Part shown: piece after piece, positions 1 to 5,674 of the stretch
How positions within the stretch are numbered: the first letter of the stretch is position 1
Layout of the letters: each line of letters begins with the position of its first letter
From: G039029935 sp039029935
Lineage (GTDB): Bacteria; Chloroflexota; Anaerolineae; Caldilineales; Caldilineaceae
NCBI GenBank assembly: GCA_039029935.1
Contig: JBCCFC010000804.1
Location: 1 to 6,467, forward strand
Length of the DNA: 6,467 bases
Direction of reading: 5' to 3'
Notes under the pieces: model-generated
What the model was told of the DNA's origin: nothing
Seen by the model: the letters and a program-made list of their open reading frames with translations, nothing else
Databases searched by the model: none
Translations under genes and position numbers: made by a program

Positions 1-1842
1 GATGGAAACGCCCATGTTCGTCAAAATGCGGCCATTGCTCTCGCAAATTGGACTGTCAGGGATGAACAGATGGTTGCACCACTCATTTCGGCCTTGCAGG
101 ATGGAAACGCCACTGTGCGTAAAAAAGCTGCTATTACTATTGGAAATTTGAATATCGAAGATGAACGGATGGTTGCACCACTCATTTCGGCCTTGCAGGA
201 TAGAAACTTCACTGTGCGTAAGCGCGTTGAGGCTACCATCAAAAAGTTGAACATCATAGATAACAAAAACTTTTTTAGATATGTTTCGGCTTTGCAGCAT
301 AGAAACGACACTGTACGTCAAAAAGCTGCCACTGCTCTCGGAAATTTGAATATCAAAGATAGCCGTTTGGTTGTGCCACTCATTACAGCCTTGTATGACG
401 AAAACGGTGCTGTGCGTCAGAGTGCGGCTATGGCTCTTGGAAATTTGAATATCGTAGATGAACGTATAGTTGCACCTCTAATCCTAGCTTTGCAGGATAA
501 AAACACCAATGTGCGTCAGTGTGCTGCCATAGCTTTGGGAAATTTGAATATCGCAGATGAAAGGATGGTTGTACCACTCATTTTAGCCTTGCAAAATACA
601 CACAGCGAGGTACGTAAACATGCTATCTTGGCTCTCACAAGTTTGAATATCGATGAAAGGATGATTGCTGTATTCATTACAGCCTTACAGGATCAGAGCC
701 CAATTGCTCGTCAGAATGCTGTCGCTGCCTTCGGGAAATTGACTATCACAGATGAACGGATGGTCGTAGCACTCATTTCAGCCTTGCAGGATGAAAACGC
801 CAATGTGCGTCAGAATGCAGCTACTGCTCTTGGAAAGCTGAATATAAAAGATGAACGTTTGGTTACGCCACTCGTTTCAGCATTGCAGGATGAATATGCT
901 ATTGTACGTCAAAAAGCTGCTACTGCTATCGATAATTTGAGTATCACTGATGGTGGTAAGATTGTTCCGTTGATTTCAGCCTTACAAGATGAAAACGCTA
1001 TTGTACGTCAAAATGCAGCCACTGCCCTTGGAAATTTGAATATCATAGATGAGTGGGCGTTTGCGCCACTTATTTCCGCCTTACAGGATAAAGACGTCAA
1101 TGTACGTCAACATGCTGCCATTGCTCTTGGAAACTTAAATATAGAAGATGAACGCATAGTTACGCCACTCATTTCAGCCTTGCAGGATGAAAACCCTACT
1201 GTACGTGAAAACGCTGCCATTGCTATCGGCAATTTGAATATAGAAGATGAACGTATGGTTGTGCCACTCATTTCAGCCTTGCAGGACGAAAACGTCATTG
1301 TACGTAAAAGCGCTGTCACTGCTCTCGGTAACTTAAATATGACAGATGAACGAATGGTTGAGTCACTCATTTCAGCCTTGCAGGATGAAAACGCTGGTGT
1401 ACGTAGGAATGCTGCCAATGCCCTCGGGAAATTGAATACCACAGATGAACGGGTGGTTGCACCGCTCATTTCAGCCTTGCAGGATCAAAGCAGTACTGTA
1501 CGTTATAGTGCTGCCATTGCTCTCAAAAACTTGAATATCGAGGATGAACGTATGGTTGCACCACTCATTTCAGCCTTACAGGATGAAAACGCTAATGTAC
1601 GTCACAATGCTGCCACTGCTCTTAGGAGGTTGAATATCGAAGATGAAAAGCTGATTATACCACTTATTTCTCTTATACAAAACAAATCGGAAGTCAATGT
1701 AGTCCGCAGTGCGGCTGCAATCGCTCTTGGAAAACGGCATCGTGAAGATAAACAAATCGTTGGAACTCTCACTGTCGCTTTGCAAGATGAAGATATGAAT
1801 GTACGTGAAGCGGCTGAGAATGCGTTACAGGAAATAAATCTA
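1..1842 (+). repeat. 99-bp tandem coding repeat (HEAT units)
   Basis: Units start every 99 bp, at 70, 169, 268, 367 and 466. The unit at 565 is one codon short (96 bp, missing a residue before DER), so the next starts at 661 and the 99-bp rhythm resumes up to 1651. The unit at 1651 is 105 bp (two extra codons), and the last unit starts at 1756. The helix-A core is conserved as DNA and not only as protein: 771-797 and 1167-1193 are identical, and 70-102 is identical to 169-201. The edge units (268-366 and 1651 onward) are the most diverged. This pattern fits repeated unit duplication with homogenisation in the middle of the array. Confidence 0.92.
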
Positions 1843-1869
1843 GGTCCTCGCCCTTTAGTGCTATGGTAG
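1..1869 (+). CDS. HEAT-repeat protein (PBS-lyase HEAT / HEAT_2 type), 5' end outside the window
   Basis: The frame is already open at base 1 and reads in register with the repeats, so the ATG at 70 is only an internal Met and the true start lies upstream. The 622 visible residues are almost entirely HEAT repeats: one partial and 18 full units, mostly 33 residues. The consensus has helix A (MVAPLISALQDEN), a short loop, the conserved Val-Arg, then helix B (QNAATALGNLNI) and a DER linker. The Pro at position 4 and the VR are typical of this class. The array ends with a short tail, GPRPLVLW. There is no membrane segment or signal in the visible part. HEAT solenoids are protein- or ligand-binding scaffolds, so no enzymatic role can be assigned. 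In bacteria such arrays often form the C-terminal sensor of larger proteins, for example NACHT-HEAT, so an N-terminal effector or ATPase upstream is possible but unseen. A Sir2-caspase gene follows on the same strand. Confidence 0.93.
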   Translation, partial: DGNAHVRQNAAIALANWTVRDEQMVAPLISALQDGNATVRKKAAITIGNLNIEDERMVAPLISALQDRNFTVRKRVEATIKKLNIIDNKNFFRYVSALQHRNDTVRQKAATALGNLNIKDSRLVVPLITALYDENGAVRQSAAMALGNLNIVDERIVAPLILALQDKNTNVRQCAAIALGNLNIADERMVVPLILALQNTHSEVRKHAILALTSLNIDERMIAVFITALQDQSPIARQNAVAAFGKLTITDERMVVALISALQDENANVRQNAATALGKLNIKDERLVTPLVSALQDEYAIVRQKAATAIDNLSITDGGKIVPLISALQDENAIVRQNAATALGNLNIIDEWAFAPLISALQDKDVNVRQHAAIALGNLNIEDERIVTPLISALQDENPTVRENAAIAIGNLNIEDERMVVPLISALQDENVIVRKSAVTALGNLNMTDERMVESLISALQDENAGVRRNAANALGKLNTTDERVVAPLISALQDQSSTVRYSAAIALKNLNIEDERMVAPLISALQDENANVRHNAATALRRLNIEDEKLIIPLISLIQNKSEVNVVRSAAAIALGKRHREDKQIVGTLTVALQDEDMNVREAAENALQEINLGPRPLVLW

Positions 1870-2059
1870 AGGTATCTTGCGATCTCCCAAATGCCCACGA
1901 CATGAGAGATCGCAAGACACCCCTACCCTTGTAACAGATTTTTCCTACCATTTGGCGAAGTACCACAAATATTAACGATAGAAATATGTTTTATGATTTG
2001 TAATGCTGCAATGGTGCTGAATAAGCCTTGTTTGTTCGTTGCCACAAAAGGAGAAACAG
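1870..2059 (+). other. Intergenic region between the HEAT gene and the Sir2-caspase gene
   Basis: This 190-bp gap is clearly more A+T-rich in its second half than the caspase gene that follows. It holds the 1871-1921 hairpin, then an AT-rich stretch (about 1965-2010) that may contain the promoter of the Sir2-caspase gene. The best -10-like hexamer is TATGAT at 1992-1997, but no convincing -35 lies 16-18 bp upstream of it. An ATG at 2011 opens only a 29-codon overlapping frame with no recognisable product. Confidence 0.4.
1871..1921 (+). terminator. Long hairpin after the HEAT gene, possible transcription terminator or 3'-end stabiliser
   Basis: The arms 1871-1886 (GGTATCTTGCGATCTC) and 1906-1921 (GAGATCGCAAGACACC) pair over 16 positions with a single A/C mismatch and enclose a 19-nt loop. 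The hairpin starts one base after the HEAT stop codon. The only T-run is five T at 1939-1943, 17 nt beyond the stem, so it is not a canonical intrinsic terminator. A further 7-bp pairing (1863-1869 with 1945-1951) could close an outer stem that includes the stop codon. It probably marks the 3' end of the HEAT transcript and separates it from the caspase gene. Confidence 0.5.
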
Positions 2060-2062
2060 TTG
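2049..2062 (+). promoter_or_regulatory. Ribosome binding site selecting the TTG start at 2060
   Basis: AGGAG at 2049-2053, within AAAAGGAG, lies 6 nt before an in-frame TTG at 2060-2062. The alternative upstream TTG at 2039 has no purine-rich sequence at a suitable distance, and the AGGAG would lie inside its coding region. This favours TTG 2060 and shortens the protein by seven residues. Confidence 0.7.
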
Positions 2063-3718
2063 AAACCACAATCACAAACCGAAACAACCAAACTTCATGA
2101 ACTCTTCACCAATCAACTGACCCCTACCGTTTTCACTGGCTCCACCCTATCAGCCGACGCAGGTCTACCCAACTGGCTCACGCTCACATCGCAGATGGCA
2201 ACCCAACTCTCGCTCGAATTACCACCACCCCAATGGATAGACAGCCACACCATCAGCCGCATCACCCAAGCCTACATCAACGAATTTGGGCTACACAGTC
2301 TGGTCAGTTTTCTCAAGGAACAGTTAGACACCACACAGATTACGCCAACGGTGGCGCACCGCGCACTGGCACAACTGCCGGTCTCGCTGGTCTTCACGGC
2401 CAGTTTTGATGACCTCCTTGAACGTGCCTATCGGGAAGCGGGCAAACGGGTGGAGGTGATTGTCACCGATAGCGACATTCCCTTTATGCGCCAAGGGGAG
2501 GGTGTCGTCAATATCGTCAAGCTCTTTGGTGATCTGTCACAGCCAAAAACATTGGTGGTGGCACAGGAACAGATAGAGTCCTTTTTTCTGGATCGTCCGC
2601 AAATGGTCAAACTCCTTGAAACCGAGTTGGGGCGTTCGACCTTTCTCTATCTTGGCTGGGCGCAGACCGACCCGCACTTTAATCTGATTTTTGGCGAAAC
2701 CTTGGCGCGCTATCAACGCTTTATGCGTCCCGGCTATGTCGTGCTGGAGAATGTCACCGATGCCCAACGCGCTGAATTCCGCCGCAAACAAATTCGTGTG
2801 ATTGACCTGCCCACCGATGCCGATGCAGGTGACACCATGAGCGAACGAATGGCGGCTTGGCTCACCAGCATCAACCCACATTCTGCGGAGGCATCCCGTG
2901 TCCCTCGTATGCCTGTCAAGCAAACGGGCAACGGGGATGATGACAAGCCAGGGTCAAACCCCATCAACAGTGGCAAGGCATGGGCTGTCCTGGTAGGCGT
3001 GAATAAGTACGAAGACCCCTTTATCGCCAATTTAAGCGTCTGTGCCAAGGATGTCACCGACATACACCAACACCTTGCGCCAGAGTATCAGTCGGCCAAA
3101 CTGCTGACAGATAGCCAACCGAGCGAGCAGACCCCCACACGCTCCAATATTCTGGCCGCGCTCTCTGCCACTGCCCAAGCCGCCGAAGAGGGTGATCTGC
3201 TGCTCTTTTATTTTAGTGGACATGGCACAGTAGATGGCGGTGAAAGTTATCTGCTGCCCCGTGATGCGCGCACAACGGCGGTCCCCTACACAGCGGTTGC
3301 CATGCGTGATATCAATGCATTGCTCGATGGGTCCGCTGCCCGTGCGGTGGTCATCATCCTTGACGCCTGTCACTCAGGGGCCAACATTGGCAAATCACCT
3401 GTCATGTCCGATGAATTTATCCAGCGCGTCTTTGTGGAATCCGAAGGCCGTGCCATTCTTGCATCATGCAAACAAGGCCAGTTGAGCTATGTGTGGCAAG
3501 AACAGCAGCAGAGTGTGTTCACTCACTATCTGTTAGAGGCACTCCAAGGTCACGCCGACTTTGACGGCAAAGGCTTTGTCACCCTCTCCGACCTCAACCG
3601 CTATGTTGTCGATGGCGTGAAGCAGTGGTCGCTGGAGAGGCATGTGGTGCAGACTCCGACGTTGCAGTATACGGTTGCGGGGGATATTGTGTTGGTGCAT
3701 TACGCCCCTACTCAGTAG
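2060..3718 (+). CDS. SIR2-like domain / caspase-like (peptidase C14) fusion protein
   Basis: 552 residues from the TTG at 2060; starting at 2039 would add seven. Residues about 12-275 resemble SIR2_2-type domains: a TGSTLSADAGLP segment at 26-37, the TASFDDLLERA element at 113-123, KLFGDL at 154-159, and YLGWAQTDPHF at 197-207. The caspase-like domain covers about 305-548. Its catalytic His is H388 in FYFSGHG and its catalytic Cys is C437 in ILDACHSG, both in canonical context, followed by the ASC and FTHYLLEAL elements expected later in the fold. A polar, Gly/Asn/Asp-rich linker (about 274-303) joins the two halves. The protease half is expected to be active. The Sir2 half departs from the usual GAG, TTN and HG motifs, so NADase activity is doubtful. 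No signal peptide or membrane segment is seen, so it is probably cytoplasmic. Sir2 and caspase modules both occur as effectors or scaffolds in bacterial immunity and regulated cell death. That role here is inference. Confidence 0.9.
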   Translation: MKPQSQTETTKLHELFTNQLTPTVFTGSTLSADAGLPNWLTLTSQMATQLSLELPPPQWIDSHTISRITQAYINEFGLHSLVSFLKEQLDTTQITPTVAHRALAQLPVSLVFTASFDDLLERAYREAGKRVEVIVTDSDIPFMRQGEGVVNIVKLFGDLSQPKTLVVAQEQIESFFLDRPQMVKLLETELGRSTFLYLGWAQTDPHFNLIFGETLARYQRFMRPGYVVLENVTDAQRAEFRRKQIRVIDLPTDADAGDTMSERMAAWLTSINPHSAEASRVPRMPVKQTGNGDDDKPGSNPINSGKAWAVLVGVNKYEDPFIANLSVCAKDVTDIHQHLAPEYQSAKLLTDSQPSEQTPTRSNILAALSATAQAAEEGDLLLFYFSGHGTVDGGESYLLPRDARTTAVPYTAVAMRDINALLDGSAARAVVIILDACHSGANIGKSPVMSDEFIQRVFVESEGRAILASCKQGQLSYVWQEQQQSVFTHYLLEALQGHADFDGKGFVTLSDLNRYVVDGVKQWSLERHVVQTPTLQYTVAGDIVLVHYAPTQ

Positions 3719-4763
3719 CCGTCGTCAAATTCAACAGACCATGCCACGTATCCGTATCAAGCCCATCCACATAGTCAACCACAAACTTTTCGTGAAAGAC
3801 CTGATCCCACAGCGGAATGACTGTTTTGAGTTCGTCGGAGACTTGCGCCAATAGTTCTTTATAGGCATGTTCCATCAAGCGATAGCCAGAGCTTTCGTTC
3901 CCCACAAATTTGGGATGGGGCTGGATGATCCCGTCAGCAACCATCGTAGCATCCAAAATATCGGACATCTGATCAAGGAGTACCAGCTTGCGCTCCCACG
4001 AGGTCGATAGTTTGACCGCCTCATCCACAATCGGCCCCAAGGGGTCATAGAGACGAGGAAGACGCTGAAAGAATGTAAACAGCCATTTGTCATAAGGGGC
4101 ATATTGTTTATCCAGCATAAACGCCAGTTGGATGCCCAGCCGAATGGCTCTAACAAAAGAAATATTGGCGAATAGCTCGTTGTCACGCAACATGGCGCGT
4201 TTGAGGGCGTAGGTACCCATGCCAGAATAGTAGCGACACCAGTGGGCCATGCGCCGCAGCCGAACGGGTTCAGGGTAGTATGCCTCGAATTTTTGACGGA
4301 CAGCGGTAAATTCTCCACTTGGATCGTGCCACACTTCGCCATTGATGACGTGGATGATATCTTCTTCGGGGATGTTCAACCATTCTTCATTCGTCTCTGG
4401 TGCATGGTCAATGCCCGTGGTGCGCAACAGAAAACCAGAAAGGCTATCGGGGGAGATGCCTGATCCAGCGACGGGCGTTTCACCGAGTTCGTAGCCTAGA
4501 TAGGTCGAGGGTAGTTTGTCGTTGAGCGTTTCCAGCATGACCTCACGCTTGTGCGTAAACATCGCTTCTGGCATTAAGGCGTTAATACGCAGTCCCCAGT
4601 GGTGGTCACGCGAATAGTCATCATCCAGACGCAGTGCCTCTGAGCCAAGCCCAAAGACCCCAAAGGTCATCTGGGCGACTTCTTCGAGGTATGTTTCTGT
4701 CAAAATGGGTTTGACAATCTGATCAAAAAATTCGTGGCTGATATCGATAATTGACTGACTCAT
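3708..4763 (-). CDS. DUF4037 domain protein, nucleotidyltransferase fold
   Basis: 351 residues, starting at ATG 4763 with AAGGA (4771-4775) seven nt upstream. The N-terminal part carries FGLGSEALRLDDDYSRDHHWG (positions 37-57, shown here as key residues G40, S41, D47-D49, S51, D53, H54, H55, W56). This is the GS...D-H-x-WG signature I associate with DUF4037 and the Pol-beta-like nucleotidyltransferase fold. The C-terminal helical half has the family's later conserved run: W175 and RYYSG near 177-181, an RAMLRDN segment near 189-195, LAFMLDKQYAPYDKW at 213-227. Length fits the family. No substrate is established for it, and nucleotidyl transfer to a small molecule or protein is a family-level guess. 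The gene is convergent with the Sir2-caspase gene (11-bp overlap) and divergent from the HAD-kinase pair. A near-consensus promoter lies 70-100 bp upstream. Confidence 0.85.
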   Translation of the reverse strand: MSQSIIDISHEFFDQIVKPILTETYLEEVAQMTFGVFGLGSEALRLDDDYSRDHHWGLRINALMPEAMFTHKREVMLETLNDKLPSTYLGYELGETPVAGSGISPDSLSGFLLRTTGIDHAPETNEEWLNIPEEDIIHVINGEVWHDPSGEFTAVRQKFEAYYPEPVRLRRMAHWCRYYSGMGTYALKRAMLRDNELFANISFVRAIRLGIQLAFMLDKQYAPYDKWLFTFFQRLPRLYDPLGPIVDEAVKLSTSWERKLVLLDQMSDILDATMVADGIIQPHPKFVGNESSGYRLMEHAYKELLAQVSDELKTVIPLWDQVFHEKFVVDYVDGLDTDTWHGLLNLTTATE

Positions 4764-4831
4764 TGTATTTTCCTTTCTATAAAACTGCTTCTGATAGCGC
4801 AGACCATCAATACGATGTGGACTCCACTTGA

Positions 4832-4859
4832 ATTATACATAATAGTTGATGGGTTTCAA
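4832..4859 (-). promoter_or_regulatory. Sigma-70-type promoter of the DUF4037 gene
   Basis: Read on the minus strand, TTGAAA (4859-4854) is followed after 16 bp by a perfect TATAAT (4837-4832). Transcription would begin near 4825, giving a leader of about 60 nt before the ATG at 4763. The palindrome at 4817-4827 covers the predicted start site and could be an operator. Confidence 0.65.
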
Positions 4860-4881
4860 ACACCGTGAATTTATCCCACAT

Positions 4882-4911
4882 TTGCAAAACTGTTCAATCA
4901 TTCTGTAAAAT
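4882..4911 (+). promoter_or_regulatory. Candidate promoter of the HAD-kinase operon
   Basis: TTGCAA (4882-4887), an 18-bp spacer and TAAAAT (4906-4911) form a plausible housekeeping promoter pointing to the HAD gene, with a leader of about 70 nt. An alternative is TACTAT (4979-4984), seven bases before the ATG, which would give an essentially leaderless transcript but has only a poor -35 (TGTTCA at 4956-4961). Confidence 0.35.
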
Positions 4912-4990
4912 ACAGGGTGCTATCTTCGTAAATTTTTCTTAAATAGGAAAAATTCTGTTCAACTGTACAGTCAGCAGGTACTATCGTGAC

Positions 4991-5659
4991 ATGAGAAACG
5001 CAATCATATTTGATTTAGATGAAACCATTTTGGATCGCACATCCTCCTTGAGGTGTTTTGTCGAATGGCAAGCCTATGGTATGTTGTCTGATGAACTTCA
5101 AGGCAAGGAGGATGCGTTCATCAATCGCTTCATCGCGCTCGATGCCAATGGCTCAGTCTGGAAAGATATCGTTTATCAAAAGTTGATTGATGAGTTCTAC
5201 ATCAAGCACTGGTCTTCCGATGAACTGTTAACCTGTTATGAATTATGCTTTTGTGCATTTGCTCAACCCAAAATCCATGTTCAAGATGCCTTAGAAACGT
5301 TAAATGTAGATGGGTATAAGCTCGGTTTGATTTCTAATGGCAACAGTCCCTTCCAAGAGCGAAATTTTCGTTCGTTAGGGATAATTCATCTCTTCGATTC
5401 AGTCATCGTTTCGGATGCGGTTGGGCTGAGAAAACCCGACCCAAGAATTTTTCAATTATCATGCAGGCAACTACAAATCTCGCCCAAAGACGCCATATTT
5501 GTTGGCGATAATCCAGTGTCTGATATCGCGGGGGCCAATCAGGTTGGCATGTTTACAGTCTATGTTCCAGGTACACACGGTACACACTGTGCAGCGGCAA
5601 ACGCCGTATGCAACAACTTCCAAGAACTGCCTGAAATCGTCAGAGCAGCCAGCGAATAA
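4991..5659 (+). CDS. HAD-superfamily hydrolase (subfamily IA-like phosphatase)
   Basis: 222 residues with all four HAD motifs. Motif I is IFDLDET with nucleophile D8 and acid/base D10. Motif II is LISNGN with S115. Motif III is the Lys of LRKPDPRIF (K148). Motif IV is VGDNPVSDIAGA with D173 and D178. The helical cap between motifs I and II (about 15-90) is the C1 type, and overall length is normal for subfamily IA phosphatases (REG-2/YjjG-like). These enzymes dephosphorylate small phosphometabolites such as nucleotides or sugar phosphates, and the substrate cannot be read from sequence. ATG 4991 is the only start that keeps motif I near the N-terminus. Its Shine-Dalgarno is weak, with AGG at 4976-4978 lying 12 nt upstream, so initiation may be leaderless or weak. 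A 9-bp tandem duplication (5570-5578 and 5579-5587) encodes GTHGTH after motif IV. The kinase gene follows after 12 bp, almost certainly in one transcript. Confidence 0.92.
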   Translation: MRNAIIFDLDETILDRTSSLRCFVEWQAYGMLSDELQGKEDAFINRFIALDANGSVWKDIVYQKLIDEFYIKHWSSDELLTCYELCFCAFAQPKIHVQDALETLNVDGYKLGLISNGNSPFQERNFRSLGIIHLFDSVIVSDAVGLRKPDPRIFQLSCRQLQISPKDAIFVGDNPVSDIAGANQVGMFTVYVPGTHGTHCAAANAVCNNFQELPEIVRAASE

Positions 5660-5674
5660 AGGAGCCAAATCATG
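5658..5674 (+). promoter_or_regulatory. Ribosome binding site of the kinase gene, overlapping the HAD stop codon
   Basis: AAAGGAG at 5658-5664 begins inside the HAD stop codon (TAA, 5657-5659) and sits seven nt before ATG 5672. This is a strong Shine-Dalgarno and a geometry that favours translational coupling of the two genes. Confidence 0.75.

Larger units (their letters stand above)
4764..4990. promoter_or_regulatory. Divergent intergenic regulatory region
   Basis: This 227-bp AT-rich region separates the leftward DUF4037 gene from the rightward HAD gene. It contains a strong minus-strand promoter (4832-4859), a weaker plus-strand promoter candidate (4882-4911), and four short dyads: GTGGA-C-TCCAC at 4817-4827, CTGTA-N3-TACAG at 4903-4915, AATTTTTC-N8-GAAAAATT at 4931-4954 and CTGTACAG at 4963-4970. 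The octamer CTGTTCAA occurs twice (4890-4897 and 4955-4962), 65 bp apart. I see no coding potential. The concentration of dyads suggests an operator region for a regulator that is not encoded in the window. Confidence 0.55.

Noticed and set aside
70..72. ATG 70 as the start of the HEAT gene
   Set aside because: The frame continues upstream to base 1 in register with a further HEAT unit, and nothing like a ribosome binding site precedes it.
1107..1469. Minus-strand open frames inside the HEAT array (also 21-311, 1576-1785 and 1602-1898)
   Set aside because: They repeat with the same 99-bp period and encode the mirror of the HEAT codons, rich in Ser, Cys and Phe with no domain. They are shadows of a repetitive gene.
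1..1842. Regular short repeats that might be a CRISPR array
   Set aside because: The period is 99 bp with no repeat/spacer division, the frame is open throughout, and the translation is a clean HEAT array.
1992..1997. TATGAT as -10 of the Sir2-caspase gene
   Set aside because: No acceptable -35 lies at 16-18 bp spacing, and such hexamers are common in AT-rich gaps, so it is mentioned only as a weak possibility.
2011..2100. Small plus-strand ORF from ATG 2011
   Set aside because: It has 29 codons, overlaps the caspase start in another frame, and has no ribosome binding site or recognisable motif.
2428..3373. Several minus-strand ORFs inside the Sir2-caspase gene
   Set aside because: The plus frame has clear domains and catalytic motifs, while the antisense translations show no domain and mutually overlap.
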